Below are positions 1 to 8,644 of a DNA stretch of 64,000 nucleotides, piece by piece (the stretch's first letter is position 1; each line of letters opens with the position of its first letter). The notes under the pieces are model-generated. The model had not been told where the DNA came from. It was given only the letters and a program-made list of their open reading frames with translations, and made no database searches. Origin of the DNA: Brevibacillus ruminantium (lineage in GTDB: Bacteria > Bacillota > Bacilli > Brevibacillales > Brevibacillaceae); NCBI RefSeq assembly GCF_023746555.1, contig NZ_CP098755.1, positions 4,410,001 through 4,474,000 on the forward strand, read 5' to 3'. The translations under genes and the position numbers were made by a program.

Positions 1-312
1 GGAATTGGCATCCTGTCGATGTATACAGGATACGCGTTTTTTGCAGGATATCTTAATTTTATTCCGTTTTTGGGTACATGGTTAAAAGGTTCTTTTGCAT
101 TTATGACTCTACTGCTGATCATCGGATTTTTACTGACCATGGGAGCGACCATCATGTTCATGATTTCCGGTATGGTCTCCACCTCGGCCCCGCAAGTGGA
201 ATGTCCCTCCTGTCATAAGGTGACCAAAATGCTGGGGAAAGAGGACGCCTGTATGTTTTGCGGACAACCCCTTAAATTAGATGATGAACAACCACAGCAA
301 AATCATACGTAA
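1..312 (+). CDS. ygzB: YgzB-like membrane zinc-ribbon protein (5' end missing)
   Basis: The reading frame is open from base 1, so the true start lies left of the window; the ATG at 19 is probably internal. The visible 103 residues show two hydrophobic stretches followed by a short cytoplasmic zinc ribbon with two CxxC pairs (CPSCHK and CMFCGQP). This matches the UPF0295/YgzB family of small Bacilli membrane proteins, whose zinc ribbon is also followed by a PTKMLG-like stretch (here VTKMLGK). The function of the family is not known. In B. subtilis ygzB lies next to perR, as it nearly does here (one GH18 gene intervenes). The identification rests on remembered family sequence and on this synteny. 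Confidence 0.85.
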   Translation, partial: GIGILSMYTGYAFFAGYLNFIPFLGTWLKGSFAFMTLLLIIGFLLTMGATIMFMISGMVSTSAPQVECPSCHKVTKMLGKEDACMFCGQPLKLDDEQPQQNHT

Positions 313-334
313 GGCAATCACATCAAAAGCTGAA

Positions 335-372
335 GAAAACCACCCGTCAGGAGGACAGGTGGTTTTTCCTTT
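335..372. terminator. Hairpin between convergent ygzB and GH18 genes
   Basis: An AAACCACC arm pairs with GGTGGTTT and is followed by a T-rich run on the + strand. It lies 23 bases after the ygzB stop and just before the end of the oppositely oriented GH18 gene, so it can end transcription of ygzB and possibly of both. Confidence 0.75.
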
Positions 373-386
373 TCATGAGAGAACCT

Positions 387-2123
387 TTATTTTCCTTGCA
401 GGGCCGCATCCATTGCTTCCCAAATGGCTGGTTGCTCAAATCCCCGACGCCACGATGCTGCACCGGCAAGATTGTATTTCTTCACAATCTCCATTCTCTT
501 TTGAACAGAAGAGACGTCCTCCAGCCACATCTTATAAACCGCCCCATCTGCCGGGTCCTGGTACCGGACAAACAATTGCCCGCTGGCTTCGTCGAGTTGT
601 GGCGTCAGCTTCCGTTCCTTCACCCATTTCTCCGCTGTCGGCATCGACAAGGCCTTGGATGAGACTTTCACACTGCCATCCTGCTGTTTCGCCTCTTTCC
701 ACAGACGGGTGTAGAACGGAACACCGAGAAGCACCTTTTCTGCCGGCACCTCATCAAGCACACCTCGCAGTCCATTTTCCGTCCACGGCAGTGAAGCGAC
801 TGAGCCGGCAACCGGACTGGAAGCCCAGTGTTCATCATAGGTCATGACTGCCATGTAATCTACCACTTCGCCCAGCGCCTTCCGATCGTAAAACCGCGAC
901 CACATGTCACTGGTTGATTTTATCGTAACATCCATAGAGACGACCAATCCCTGCTGATGGAGGTAGGGAGTGAGTTCGCGAATAAACTGGACAAGCTTGT
1001 CCTTTTCCTCCAGGTAGACGTTTTCAAAGTCAATATTGATACCATCCAGATCGTACAGATACGCATAATGGAGAATTTGTGAGATCACTTTCTCACGCTT
1101 GTCATAGCTGGATAAAATCGTGCGGGTCCAATCAGGATTAAAACCGTTAGTGACCAGGCCCCACACCTGAAAGCCCCGCTGGTGCGCCCATTTGACATAA
1201 GCGGGGTCGGCTTTGTTAGCCAGCGTGCCCTCTGCGTCCTTTAATTCAAACCAGGTGGGTGACACGACATTTACCCCTGGCATGCTGCCAATCTCCGCTG
1301 TATTCGGGTTTCGGCTGACCACATGCTCCCAGGTCAGATTGATTCTTTTCCCTTCGGGCTTCCAAAGCGCGGGAAGCGAATCCTTTGGCAACTCCAGAGT
1401 CACCTTTCTGGCTTCCCCTTGCTCGATTACCTTTTTGGGTAAAAAACCTGAAATGCCATCAGCAGATAACACCCGGTAGTAATCCTCCTGTTCCCCCAGC
1501 ACATCAACTACTGCACCTCCTGGCAACTCAGCCAGATACGGAGAACGATGCGTCGGCTCAGAACGGAGTCGGACACTCTCCTTTTCCTTCAAAACATGCG
1601 CCTCCTGGATTTCGTAGCCATTTTTCTCTACACGCAGCACGCCGCTCTCTTCATGCCTCGTAAACGCATACGGATAGAGCTTTTCCAAAGGAGCAAGCGG
1701 AATGTAGCGATTGCCATCCATCACCGTGACGGGCACCTGCAAATCGACCGGCTTTTTATTCAGATAAGCGACCAGTTCTCCGCTCTGCATGCGCAGAACC
1801 TTGTCTTTGGTCGTGATTATCACCAATTTGCTCGGTTCCTCCCAGTGAATATGGGGATCGAGATACTCCTGGATAAACTCAAAAGGGAGCAGGATTTGGT
1901 CCCCTTCCATCTGATACGGCCGTTGGAACAGCTCTCCCTCGAAGACGATCGCCTGCTTGCTTCCATCGTAGGGTTTGACCTGTTCATTGGAAGGCTTCCA
2001 TTCAAAGTACCAGTACCCGGCGCCAGCGACCAAAATCAGCATCAGCAGCAGAAAAAGCGGTGCTCTGCGCTTTCTTCTCTTTCTTCTACGTGTTCGTCTC
2101 TCCAATCCCACTTCCAGACTCAT
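387..2123 (-). CDS. Membrane-anchored SH3 and glycoside hydrolase family 18 protein
   Basis: 578 residues. A very basic N-terminus (Arg/Lys run, residues 9-22) precedes one membrane segment (about 23-43), so the bulk should lie outside the cell. Residues about 58-165 resemble the stalk domain related to copper amine oxidase N-termini, about 180-235 a bacterial SH3 domain (VRLRSEP start), and 260-575 a GH18 barrel. The catalytic signature DGINIDFE is present, with Glu367 as the expected acid. Proteins with this layout act on peptidoglycan or on spore and cortex glycans (family knowledge); the substrate here is not known. A GGAGGGGG ribosome site precedes the ATG. It lies downstream of perR but behind that gene's terminator, so it is probably a separate unit. 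Confidence 0.85.
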   Translation of the reverse strand: MSLEVGLERRTRRRKRRKRRAPLFLLLMLILVAGAGYWYFEWKPSNEQVKPYDGSKQAIVFEGELFQRPYQMEGDQILLPFEFIQEYLDPHIHWEEPSKLVIITTKDKVLRMQSGELVAYLNKKPVDLQVPVTVMDGNRYIPLAPLEKLYPYAFTRHEESGVLRVEKNGYEIQEAHVLKEKESVRLRSEPTHRSPYLAELPGGAVVDVLGEQEDYYRVLSADGISGFLPKKVIEQGEARKVTLELPKDSLPALWKPEGKRINLTWEHVVSRNPNTAEIGSMPGVNVVSPTWFELKDAEGTLANKADPAYVKWAHQRGFQVWGLVTNGFNPDWTRTILSSYDKREKVISQILHYAYLYDLDGINIDFENVYLEEKDKLVQFIRELTPYLHQQGLVVSMDVTIKSTSDMWSRFYDRKALGEVVDYMAVMTYDEHWASSPVAGSVASLPWTENGLRGVLDEVPAEKVLLGVPFYTRLWKEAKQQDGSVKVSSKALSMPTAEKWVKERKLTPQLDEASGQLFVRYQDPADGAVYKMWLEDVSSVQKRMEIVKKYNLAGAASWRRGFEQPAIWEAMDAALQGK

Positions 2124-2338
2124 TTTGCTTCATCCCCCTCCCTTCGTCTTATTGATTTGTTTGTCTCTATGTAAAGAAGAGGCCATTTTTTTGTATTTCT
2201 CCCATCGTAACGTCTGTACATCCTTTTCACAACCTTCGAGAAACTGGAAATAGCAGAAACCTTCCCTCATGAATGACGAAAAAGGCGCCAAAAGGTTACA
2301 TCTCTCGTCAAGTTTTGCAGACTGCGTATTTGGAGCAA

Positions 2339-2392
2339 ATAAAAACACCCTCTCTTCAACAGACAATCAGTTGAAGCAGAAGGTGTTCTTTG
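2339..2392 (-). terminator. perR terminator
   Basis: On the minus strand a long hairpin (AACACC plus CTTCAAC arms pairing with GTTGAAG plus GGTGTT) is followed by a T run. It starts about 12 bases after the perR stop. Confidence 0.8.
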
Positions 2393-2404
2393 GCAGATAG
2401 CCGC

Positions 2405-2839
2405 TTAATGCGTATTCTTTTGGCAATCTTCGCAAATCCCGTATACCTCCATCCGGTGTCCGGTTACACGAAATCCAATGCTTTGAGCGGCTGAAGCCTC
2501 CGCATCCCGCAGAGACGGATAGTGAAAATCACGAATTGAACCGCATTCCGAACAGATGGCGTGGTAATGATCTTCCTCTACATTCGCGTCAAACCGGCTG
2601 GAAGCGTCTCCATAGGTTAGCTCACGCACCAGACCTGCATCTTTAAAAACCCGCAGGTTATTGTATATAGTCGCCACGCTCATATTGGGAAATTTCCCTT
2701 CCAGCGCTTTATATATCTCATCTGCTGTTGGATGGTTCATGGTTTCGAGCAGATAGGATAAAATGGCATGACGCTGAGGTGTCATCCGTACTCCAGTGTT
2801 TTTCAGGATTTCTACGGCCTTTTCCACACGCTGTGACAT
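2405..2839 (-). CDS. perR: Peroxide-sensing Fur-family repressor PerR
   Basis: 144 residues from the ATG at 2839, which has GAGGTG seven bases upstream; the longer GTG start at 2854 would lie in that ribosome site. The N-terminal winged helix contains the near-invariant PerR stretches TPQRHAIL and [16 protein letters not shown]. The C-terminal domain has the two CxxC pairs of the structural zinc (CSECG, CEDC) and the HYHAI region and Asp residues expected for the regulatory Fe/Mn site. PerR represses peroxide-defence genes and is inactivated by metal-catalysed oxidation of histidines (family knowledge). A PerR box 60 bases upstream suggests autoregulation. bcp and sodA lie in the same window, but I saw no clear PerR box at either. 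Confidence 0.96.
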   Translation of the reverse strand: MSQRVEKAVEILKNTGVRMTPQRHAILSYLLETMNHPTADEIYKALEGKFPNMSVATIYNNLRVFKDAGLVRELTYGDASSRFDANVEEDHYHAICSECGSIRDFHYPSLRDAEASAAQSIGFRVTGHRMEVYGICEDCQKNTH

Positions 2840-2900
2840 AGTGCTGCACCTCACAGTCTTTCACACGATGAATGAACATCATCGTTCCTTCAGTCGTTGA

Positions 2901-2915
2901 TTAGAATTACTTTAA
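2901..2915. promoter_or_regulatory. PerR box upstream of perR
   Basis: TTAGAATTACTTTAA matches the known PerR/Fur-type consensus TTATAATNATTATAA at 12 of 14 defined positions. It lies about 62-76 bases upstream of the perR start codon, in the promoter region, as in the autoregulated B. subtilis gene. Confidence 0.7.
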
Positions 2916-2981
2916 ATAAAGTGTACGTCTAATCTAGGAGTGCTGTCAATATGCATTCAACGGAAAGTCAAATAACAGCTC

Positions 2982-3860
2982 TCACTGGGGACGTGCTGTG
3001 ATCTCGGTCTTAATCGTTTTAGTCGTATTAGCTGTTTTAGCTGTTTTAGCTGTTTTAGCTGTTTTAGCTGTTTTAGCTGTTTTAGCTGTTTTAGCTGTTT
3101 TAGTCGTTTTAGCTGTTTTAGCCGTTTTCCCGGTTTTGCCGGTTTTCCCAGCAGCAGCAGTCGTTTTTGCCTTTGCTTTCGGCGTTGTTTTGGCCGCAGG
3201 CTTTTTGGCACGTGCTGCTTTTTTCTCTTCTGTTAGGGCAAACTTGCACATCTCACTCAGCGGACAGGCTCCACACTGAGGAGAGCGGGCTGTACAGAGC
3301 CTGCGGCCGTGCCAGATCAGCCAATGATGCGCATCCGTCCACTTCTCTTTGGGGATTCGTTTCATCAGCTGACGCTCCACCTCATCAACATTGTCGCTTT
3401 TCGCGAGTCCGAGCCGGTTGGCTACGCGAAAGACATGTGTATCGACAGCGATCGCCGGAATACCGAATGCATTGGACAAAACCACATTCGCCGTTTTGCG
3501 TCCCACTCCAGGCAAAGCCTCCAGCTCCGCGTGGCTTTGCGGCACCTCTCCATTGTACTTCTCATAGAGGATACGGCATGTCTCCAGGATATTTTTACTC
3601 TTATTCTTATACAAACCAAGCCCTTTTATATGCTCTTCCATTTCTTCCTGTGCCATGTGCAAATAATCTTCCGGTTTATTGTAGCGCTCAAACAGCGGAG
3701 CGGTAATTTCATTGACCCGTTTATCTGTGCATTGGGCAGACAGGATCGTCGCAATCAACAGCTCAAACGGCGATCTGTAGTTCAACTCACAATGAGCGTC
3801 CGGATAGGTCTGGTACAGAACCTCCAGCATCTCATCAACCGGTACCTTGGGTAGTGCCAT
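2982..3860 (-). CDS. nth: Endonuclease III with extended Lys-Thr-Ala tail
   Basis: 292 residues; the enzyme is usually about 210-220 residues in Bacilli. The helix-hairpin-helix LPGVGRKTANVV carries catalytic Lys122, and AVDTHVFRV carries Asp140. The 4Fe-4S cluster ligands follow the C-x6-C-x2-C-x5-C pattern (about residues 189-205). It removes oxidised pyrimidines from DNA and nicks the AP site. After the normal end of the domain, about 80 residues form a low-complexity tail of Ala, Lys, Thr and Gly, mostly KTA triplets encoded by a tandem 9-base repeat, resembling histone-H1-like tails. A GGAGAGGAGG ribosome site supports the ATG at 3860. In B. subtilis nth sits elsewhere (by dnaD), so its place next to perR differs. 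Confidence 0.93.
   Translation of the reverse strand: MALPKVPVDEMLEVLYQTYPDAHCELNYRSPFELLIATILSAQCTDKRVNEITAPLFERYNKPEDYLHMAQEEMEEHIKGLGLYKNKSKNILETCRILYEKYNGEVPQSHAELEALPGVGRKTANVVLSNAFGIPAIAVDTHVFRVANRLGLAKSDNVDEVERQLMKRIPKEKWTDAHHWLIWHGRRLCTARSPQCGACPLSEMCKFALTEEKKAARAKKPAAKTTPKAKAKTTAAAGKTGKTGKTAKTAKTTKTAKTAKTAKTAKTAKTAKTAKTANTTKTIKTEITARPQ
3031..3120. repeat. 9-bp tandem repeat within nth
   Basis: Eight perfect head-to-tail copies of GCTGTTTTA (3031-3102) are followed by one variant copy (GTCGTTTTA) and one more perfect copy. Read on the minus strand each unit encodes Lys-Thr-Ala in the Nth tail. The unit length is a multiple of three, so slippage would change tail length without a frameshift. 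Confidence 0.97.
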
Positions 3861-3990
3861 TACGTTGTCCTCCTCTCCTTTTCTCCATTATAAGCACGGC
3901 GTCAATCCTGACGGAAAACAAAACAGCTGTGGGAATAGAGCCTGCAAGTAAACTGTTGTACAATACAGTTGGAAGCATTTACTAGGGGGG

Positions 3991-4902
3991 ATGATGATGA
4001 AAGTGTTTCTGACGGGAGCCACAGGGTTTGTCGGAAAAGGAGTCCTGTCCAAGCTTTCCGCCGAAGGACATGACGTCGTTTGTCTGGTTCGCCCCGGTTC
4101 AGAAGGCAAATGGAGAACCCAACATCCGGCAAGCTCAAATCTCACACTCGCAGCAGGCGACTTATTTGATACGGACGCCCTGAAGAAGGCGATGAAGGGA
4201 TGCGACGCAGTCATCCATCTGGTCGGGATCATTCGCGAACAAAAGCGTAAGCAGATTACCTTTCAGCGTATCCATGTTGAGGGTACCCGCAATATGTTGG
4301 AGGCAGCCAAAGCAAACGGCATCAGCCGGTTTGTCCACATGAGCGCGCTCGGTGCCCGCGCCAACGCCACCAGCGGCTATCATCAAAGCAAATATGAAGC
4401 AGAGCAGCTCGTACAGAAAAGCGGCATATCCTCCGTCATTTTCCGCCCTTCTGTCATTTTTGGACCGGGCGACGAGTTCGTCAACATGCTTGCCGATCTG
4501 GTTCGGATGCCGATCACACCGGTCATTGGCGACGGCTCCTATCTTTTGCAGCCGGTAGCCAGAGAAACGGTAGCAGATGTATTTGTCCAGGCACTGACAA
4601 ATGGAGACGTTGCCGGACGCATCTTCGAAACGGGCGGACCGGAGCCGATTTCCTATGGCGGTATACTGGATGCCATCGGGGAAGCGATCGGGAAACGAAA
4701 GGTACGGAAGCTGTACATTCCTTTGGCGCTGATGAAACCGGTGATTACGACGATGGAGGGCTTTACTTTCTTCCCGATTACCCATACCCAGCTTACCATG
4801 CTGTTGGAGGGAAATGCCTGCTCCGATACAGAGTCGTTGTACCAGGCTTTTTCAACAGAGAAAATTCCGTTTCTACAAGGGATCAAAGGCTACCTGCGCT
4901 GA
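3991..4902 (+). CDS. NAD(P)-binding SDR protein of the NDUFA9/NmrA-like type
   Basis: 303 residues with an N-terminal Rossmann motif (VFLTGATGFVGKGVL) and the atypical SDR active-site region (HMSALGA followed by YHQSKYEAEQ, a YxxxK-like Y-H-Q-S-K). This group includes complex I subunit NDUFA9-like and NmrA-like proteins that bind NAD(P) and may act as redox sensors or nucleotide-sugar enzymes; a precise substrate cannot be given. Three ATG codons follow directly on a GGGGGG ribosome site (3991, 3994, 3997). Spacing favours the third, so the protein may start two residues later. It is convergent with the GNAT gene at 4910, only seven bases apart. Confidence 0.85.
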   Translation: MMMKVFLTGATGFVGKGVLSKLSAEGHDVVCLVRPGSEGKWRTQHPASSNLTLAAGDLFDTDALKKAMKGCDAVIHLVGIIREQKRKQITFQRIHVEGTRNMLEAAKANGISRFVHMSALGARANATSGYHQSKYEAEQLVQKSGISSVIFRPSVIFGPGDEFVNMLADLVRMPITPVIGDGSYLLQPVARETVADVFVQALTNGDVAGRIFETGGPEPISYGGILDAIGEAIGKRKVRKLYIPLALMKPVITTMEGFTFFPITHTQLTMLLEGNACSDTESLYQAFSTEKIPFLQGIKGYLR

Positions 4903-4909
4903 GTTGTGC

Positions 4910-5473
4910 CTAGCGCAGCTCCAGTATCCCCTTTCCTCCCAAAAAAGCATGGCTAAACGCCATTTCGCCAACTGTATCGAAACCGTAGCGGTTGTAGACC
5001 TTTTCTACTTTTTCGTTAATCGGACAGACCCACAGTTGTTCCCCGCCCAAGCGCAGGAACTCTTCCTGTGCGTGCCGCAGCAGATGCCCAATCAAACCTT
5101 GGCCCCGAAACGAGGAAAGTGTAGCTACGTTTTCCACGCGAATGTACGGCCCTGCCCAAAACAAGCAGAGCGAACAAGCAGCTTCCCCGTTTACGCGCAA
5201 AAGAAAATGGACAAAGTCAGGATGGGCAAACTCCATCGCGAATGCTTTTTCCCGGATCTCCCGTCCACCAAATTCTTTGATGGATTCGATCCGGAGACAT
5301 TCCTCGTAATTGGCAGAAGTGACGGGCTCTATTTTTATATCTTCACGTGGGACGGGAGCAGCCATTCTGCCAGACCACAACTGGACGGGAAAAGGCAGCA
5401 GCTCCGTTTGAAAGCCTTGTTCCTCCGCCACAGAGAGAAGGGTCTCCTTGGCTACAGGATCATAGATGTACAT
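4910..5473 (-). CDS. GNAT-family N-acetyltransferase
   Basis: 187 residues. The acetyl-CoA binding motif is clear near residue 125 (SSFRGQGLIGHLL), followed by the typical C-terminal VYNRYGFDTVGE. The N-terminal half is less conserved and may confer substrate choice; the acceptor is unknown. The frame stays open for about 35 codons upstream of the ATG at 5473 without another ATG, GTG or TTG, and the ribosome site at 5473 is weak, so a non-standard start (for example ATT) or a truncated N-terminus is possible. Confidence 0.8.
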   Translation of the reverse strand: MYIYDPVAKETLLSVAEEQGFQTELLPFPVQLWSGRMAAPVPREDIKIEPVTSANYEECLRIESIKEFGGREIREKAFAMEFAHPDFVHFLLRVNGEAACSLCLFWAGPYIRVENVATLSSFRGQGLIGHLLRHAQEEFLRLGGEQLWVCPINEKVEKVYNRYGFDTVGEMAFSHAFLGGKGILELR

Positions 5474-6152
5474 GCGCGGAATAATCGACTTCTCTTGAAA
5501 AAAGTGCGGATCTCCCGGATTATGCTCTCCGCCTTCTCCCGCGATGGGACAGGATCTGCAATGTGAGCGTGATTGGCATCATAGTGAAGGGGATTTTCTT
5601 CGTTGCAAAAAAGCAGTCCCTATGGCCGCTTCTCGTGATGAGAAAAGGCTTTTTTATAGGCGATATCTGTCTTTTCCACGATTGATAAAAGCTGGCTATG
5701 CGCGATAGGGTTGGCCATATAAGTCGTACCTCTCTTTTCTGGAAACGCTCCTCTATTCTACAGACCGACTAATTATAGAAGTGAATCAATCTCTCCAGCC
5801 ATCAGAGGGGGACTAGCGAGGAAACAGCTTGTACAAAATCGACAAAAGAAAGAAAAGCGATGGTAAACTGTCCGAAGACGGAACAGCAACCATCGATTTC
5901 TTACTGATCAAAAAGCTCATGGCTGATCCTGCTGCAAGATTATTACGTTTCGGCCAAAGGCTTTGGCATGGGGCCGAGAGTCGGGCTATGCTTTCTGTCT
6001 TGTTCCATCACCGATGGTTGCCGCGAGTGATTGGCCCACCCTCTTGGAAGTGTCTAAAGTTTTGTTTCCGCTTGCCATTGTGCTAGCGGCGAAGCAAACT
6101 GTGCCGAAAGAACCTCACGTTCCGAAAGCGAAACCTCTATTTGCTCCCTCGA
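5474..6152. other. 679-bp region without a supported gene
   Basis: No ORF here has a convincing ribosome site or family match. A hairpin with A/T-tailed arms (5609-5656, AAAAAAGC arm and GGCTTTTTT arm) could be a bidirectional terminator. From about 5829 to 6150 two overlapping + frames are open (one from 5829, one from 5963 running into the antisense of the next gene). They could be frameshifted remnants of an old gene, but I cannot name it. Confidence 0.5.
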
Positions 6153-6704
6153 CTACGACTCATGAAGTTGCAGTTCTGTATGTCCGGTCTTTTGATTTAC
6201 ATACCGGCCGACAACGAACAGGTAATCCGACAAGCGGTTTACATATTTTACCACTTCGGTATTTACTTCTTCTTGCTGTGCGACCATGACCGCCTTCCGC
6301 TCAGCTCTGCGCACCACTGTACGTGCCACGTGAAATGCTGCTGCAGCGGGATGACCTCCAGGCAAGATAAAATTGGCAAGCTGCGGCAACTCGGCATCCA
6401 GCTTGTCGATTTCATTCTCCAGAAAGTGAACATCCTCTTCCTGAATCGGCCATCCCACCTCTTTGCCGGCCGGTGTGGCCAGTTCTGCACCGATGTGAAA
6501 CAGCTTGGTCTGGATTACGTGAAAGACCTTTCGCAATTCCGTCCAATCATCTCCCGCAGGAAGCAAAGACAAGGCCAATCCGATGCTGGAATTGGCTTCG
6601 TCACACGTACCATAAGCCTCGACACGGTCGGCAAATTTAGGTACACGGACGCCAAAAACCAATGAGGTTTCGCCTTTGTCACCCGATTTGGTATAAATCT
6701 TCAC
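6153..6704 (-). CDS. PduO-type cob(I)yrinic acid a,c-diamide adenosyltransferase
   Basis: 183 residues, GTG start behind GGGGAGATGA. It has the family's N-terminal nucleotide-binding YTKSGDKGETSL, the central FILPGG, the ARTVVRRAER helix and the C-terminal VNRLSDYLFVVGR. It transfers the adenosyl group of ATP to cob(I)alamin, making coenzyme B12. It is homologous to B. subtilis YvqK and human MMAB. No other cobalamin gene or cobalamin riboswitch lies nearby, so it probably serves salvage. Confidence 0.93.
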   Translation of the reverse strand: MKIYTKSGDKGETSLVFGVRVPKFADRVEAYGTCDEANSSIGLALSLLPAGDDWTELRKVFHVIQTKLFHIGAELATPAGKEVGWPIQEEDVHFLENEIDKLDAELPQLANFILPGGHPAAAAFHVARTVVRRAERKAVMVAQQEEVNTEVVKYVNRLSDYLFVVGRYVNQKTGHTELQLHES

Positions 6705-6766
6705 CGTTCATCTCCCCATTCAGCTTATTTCCCCGGAAATCGACAGCACGATTTTTTCATTCTTTT

Positions 6767-7528
6767 TTACATGGGTTCAGCTACAATAATCAACTCACTG
6801 CTCGTAGAATCAAAAGGAGTTTTGGCAAAAGAGCCAAAGCGCTGCGTTACTTTGAACCCGTTCAATCGGAGCAGATGATGCAGTTCAGCCGGGAAAATAT
6901 AGCGGAGTGTAAACCGCCCCACCACTTTTTCTTGTACGATCCCCTCTGGAGAGATCCGCTCATACGTCCTCGTGACTTCTGATAACTGCTGAAAGTGGTC
7001 ATAGCGAGTGTAATCCCACATCGCCACTTCCTCCCCTGTCTCCAGACGATAGGTGCTGCGCAGCGACATTTTTTCACTTTCCTCATACAAATGGCTAATT
7101 TTCGGAACAAATACATTAAATACCAATTTTCCGCCAGGAGCCAGATGCTTCCGAATACAGCTTAATGCCTTCATCTGTTCTTGTATATGCAGGAGATGCA
7201 GGAAGGAGCGAAACGGAATCATAATCAAAGCGAAGCTTTTTTGCAGATCAAAGGAGCGCATGTCTCCCTGGATCAGCTGGAGCCGATCGCTTACTCCCTG
7301 CTGCTCCGCCTTTTCCTGCGCGCGGGCAAGCATCTCTGTCGACAAATCAAGTCCTGTAACAGAGACGCCCCCTTCCGCTGCCGGTATCGTGATGCGTCCC
7401 GTGCCGCAAGCCAAATCAAGCACCTCGCCGCCGGATTGGCGGGCCATATCGAGATAAAACTCCACATCGCCCGCAACTCCGCGCTGCGTCAAATCATAAT
7501 AATCCGCCCAGCGGTACATATCGCTCAT
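6767..7528 (-). CDS. Class I SAM-dependent methyltransferase
   Basis: 253 residues. Motif I of the SAM-binding fold is VLDLACGTGRITIPAA near residue 36; an acidic residue ends strand 2 (VTGLDLS) and MRSF marks the next loop. N-terminal DxYDLTQ-like residues are typical of small-molecule methyltransferases; the substrate is unknown. AGGAGAG precedes the ATG. It begins 12 bases after the M42 peptidase gene, so the two are very likely co-transcribed. Confidence 0.85.
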   Translation of the reverse strand: MSDMYRWADYYDLTQRGVAGDVEFYLDMARQSGGEVLDLACGTGRITIPAAEGGVSVTGLDLSTEMLARAQEKAEQQGVSDRLQLIQGDMRSFDLQKSFALIMIPFRSFLHLLHIQEQMKALSCIRKHLAPGGKLVFNVFVPKISHLYEESEKMSLRSTYRLETGEEVAMWDYTRYDHFQQLSEVTRTYERISPEGIVQEKVVGRFTLRYIFPAELHHLLRLNGFKVTQRFGSFAKTPFDSTSSELIIVAEPM

Positions 7529-7540
7529 GGAACGTCTCTC

Positions 7541-8593
7541 CTATGCTTGCATAATGTCAGATTGGAGGTAGGCCAGTACCAATTTCCCGGTATTCTCCAA
7601 TGACTCCGTATGCGTTCTTTCATACGAGTGGGATGCATCCACTCCAGGCCCGATCAGCCCGTGCACCACATCATAGCCGGATTTCAGCGCCGCACTGGCA
7701 TCCGAATTGTAGTACGGGTAAATATCGACCTGATAGTAGAGCCCCTGCTCCTCGGCCAATTGGACCAGATGCTTGCGCAAGCCGTAATGATAAGGTCCGG
7801 AAGAGTCTTTGGCACAGATGGAGACACAGTACTCATCTGTCGTCTGTCCGTCCCCGATTGCACCCATATCGACTGCCAGGTACTCGACCACCTGTTCCGG
7901 GATATTGGAGTTGCCGCCGTAGCCGATTTCTTCGTTGTTGCTGATCAGAAAATGAGTTGTGTACGGAAGGGTGAGCCCGCTTTCGCGGATATGCTTGAGG
8001 ACGCCGAACAGAATGGCTACGCTCGCCTTGTCATCAATATGGCGGGATTTGATAAAACCGCTCTCCGTGACCGAAACGCGCGGATCAAAGGAAACAAAAT
8101 CGCCCACGCGGATGCCCAAAGCGAGGACATCATCCTTTGACTTCACCTTTTCATCCAGACGAACCTCCATGTTGCTTTCGGTCCGCTCCATTTTCCCTGC
8201 CTCTCTGCTGTAGACATGAACAGAAGCTTTGGTCGACAGGATCGTTCCCGTGTAGGAGCGGCCGCTGTCTGTTTCAATCGTGCAGTATTCCCCTTCGACG
8301 GCATTGAAGGTAAATCCGCCGATCAGAGTGAGCTTCAGCCTGCCGTTTGCCTTGATTTCCTTGACCATTGCCCCCAGAGTATCGACGTGGGCCGTAAGCA
8401 GCCGATGCTTGGCGTTGTTTTTGCCGGGCAACGTCGCCAGCACGGCTCCTTTGTTGGTACGTACATGGGCGATCCCCAGGTTATTCAGTTCGGATTCAAT
8501 CCAGGCCATTACTTTGTCCGTATGCCCGGTTGGGCTTGGCGTGTTGGCCAGTTTGCAAAATGTGTCTACCATATAGGTTGTTGACAGGCTCAT
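7541..8593 (-). CDS. M42-family metallo-aminopeptidase
   Basis: 350 residues, the usual size of the M42 (glutamyl aminopeptidase / YsdC) family. Metal ligands are recognisable: the His of AHVDTLGAMV, the Asp of RHIDDKASV, the Glu pair of NNEEIGYGG, the Asp of VDMGAIGD and the His of DASHSYERTH. These enzymes form large tetrahedral assemblies in the cytoplasm and trim N-terminal residues from peptides with two Co/Zn ions (family knowledge). The ATG has GGGGGAAC upstream. First gene of a likely two-gene unit with the methyltransferase. Confidence 0.92.
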   Translation of the reverse strand: MSLSTTYMVDTFCKLANTPSPTGHTDKVMAWIESELNNLGIAHVRTNKGAVLATLPGKNNAKHRLLTAHVDTLGAMVKEIKANGRLKLTLIGGFTFNAVEGEYCTIETDSGRSYTGTILSTKASVHVYSREAGKMERTESNMEVRLDEKVKSKDDVLALGIRVGDFVSFDPRVSVTESGFIKSRHIDDKASVAILFGVLKHIRESGLTLPYTTHFLISNNEEIGYGGNSNIPEQVVEYLAVDMGAIGDGQTTDEYCVSICAKDSSGPYHYGLRKHLVQLAEEQGLYYQVDIYPYYNSDASAALKSGYDVVHGLIGPGVDASHSYERTHTESLENTGKLVLAYLQSDIMQA

Positions 8594-8644
8594 ATGTAGT
8601 TCCCCCGTTGCTTCATTTTCGTACGGCTGTTCGTTCCGCCGGGC

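Noticed and set aside
281..847. 188-residue + ORF overlapping the ygzB end
   Set aside because: It is antisense to the GH18 C-terminal domain and spans a terminator.
2130..2366. 78-residue minus-strand ORF between perR and the GH18 gene
   Set aside because: It begins inside the perR terminator, has no family match and no good ribosome site.
3031..3120. CRISPR-like repeat
   Set aside because: Units are 9 bp, contiguous, without spacers and in frame within nth; a coding tandem repeat.
2998..3279. 93-residue + strand ORF made of Leu-Ala-Val repeats
   Set aside because: It is the exact antisense of the nth KTA repeat; no ribosome site, and nth is clearly coding.
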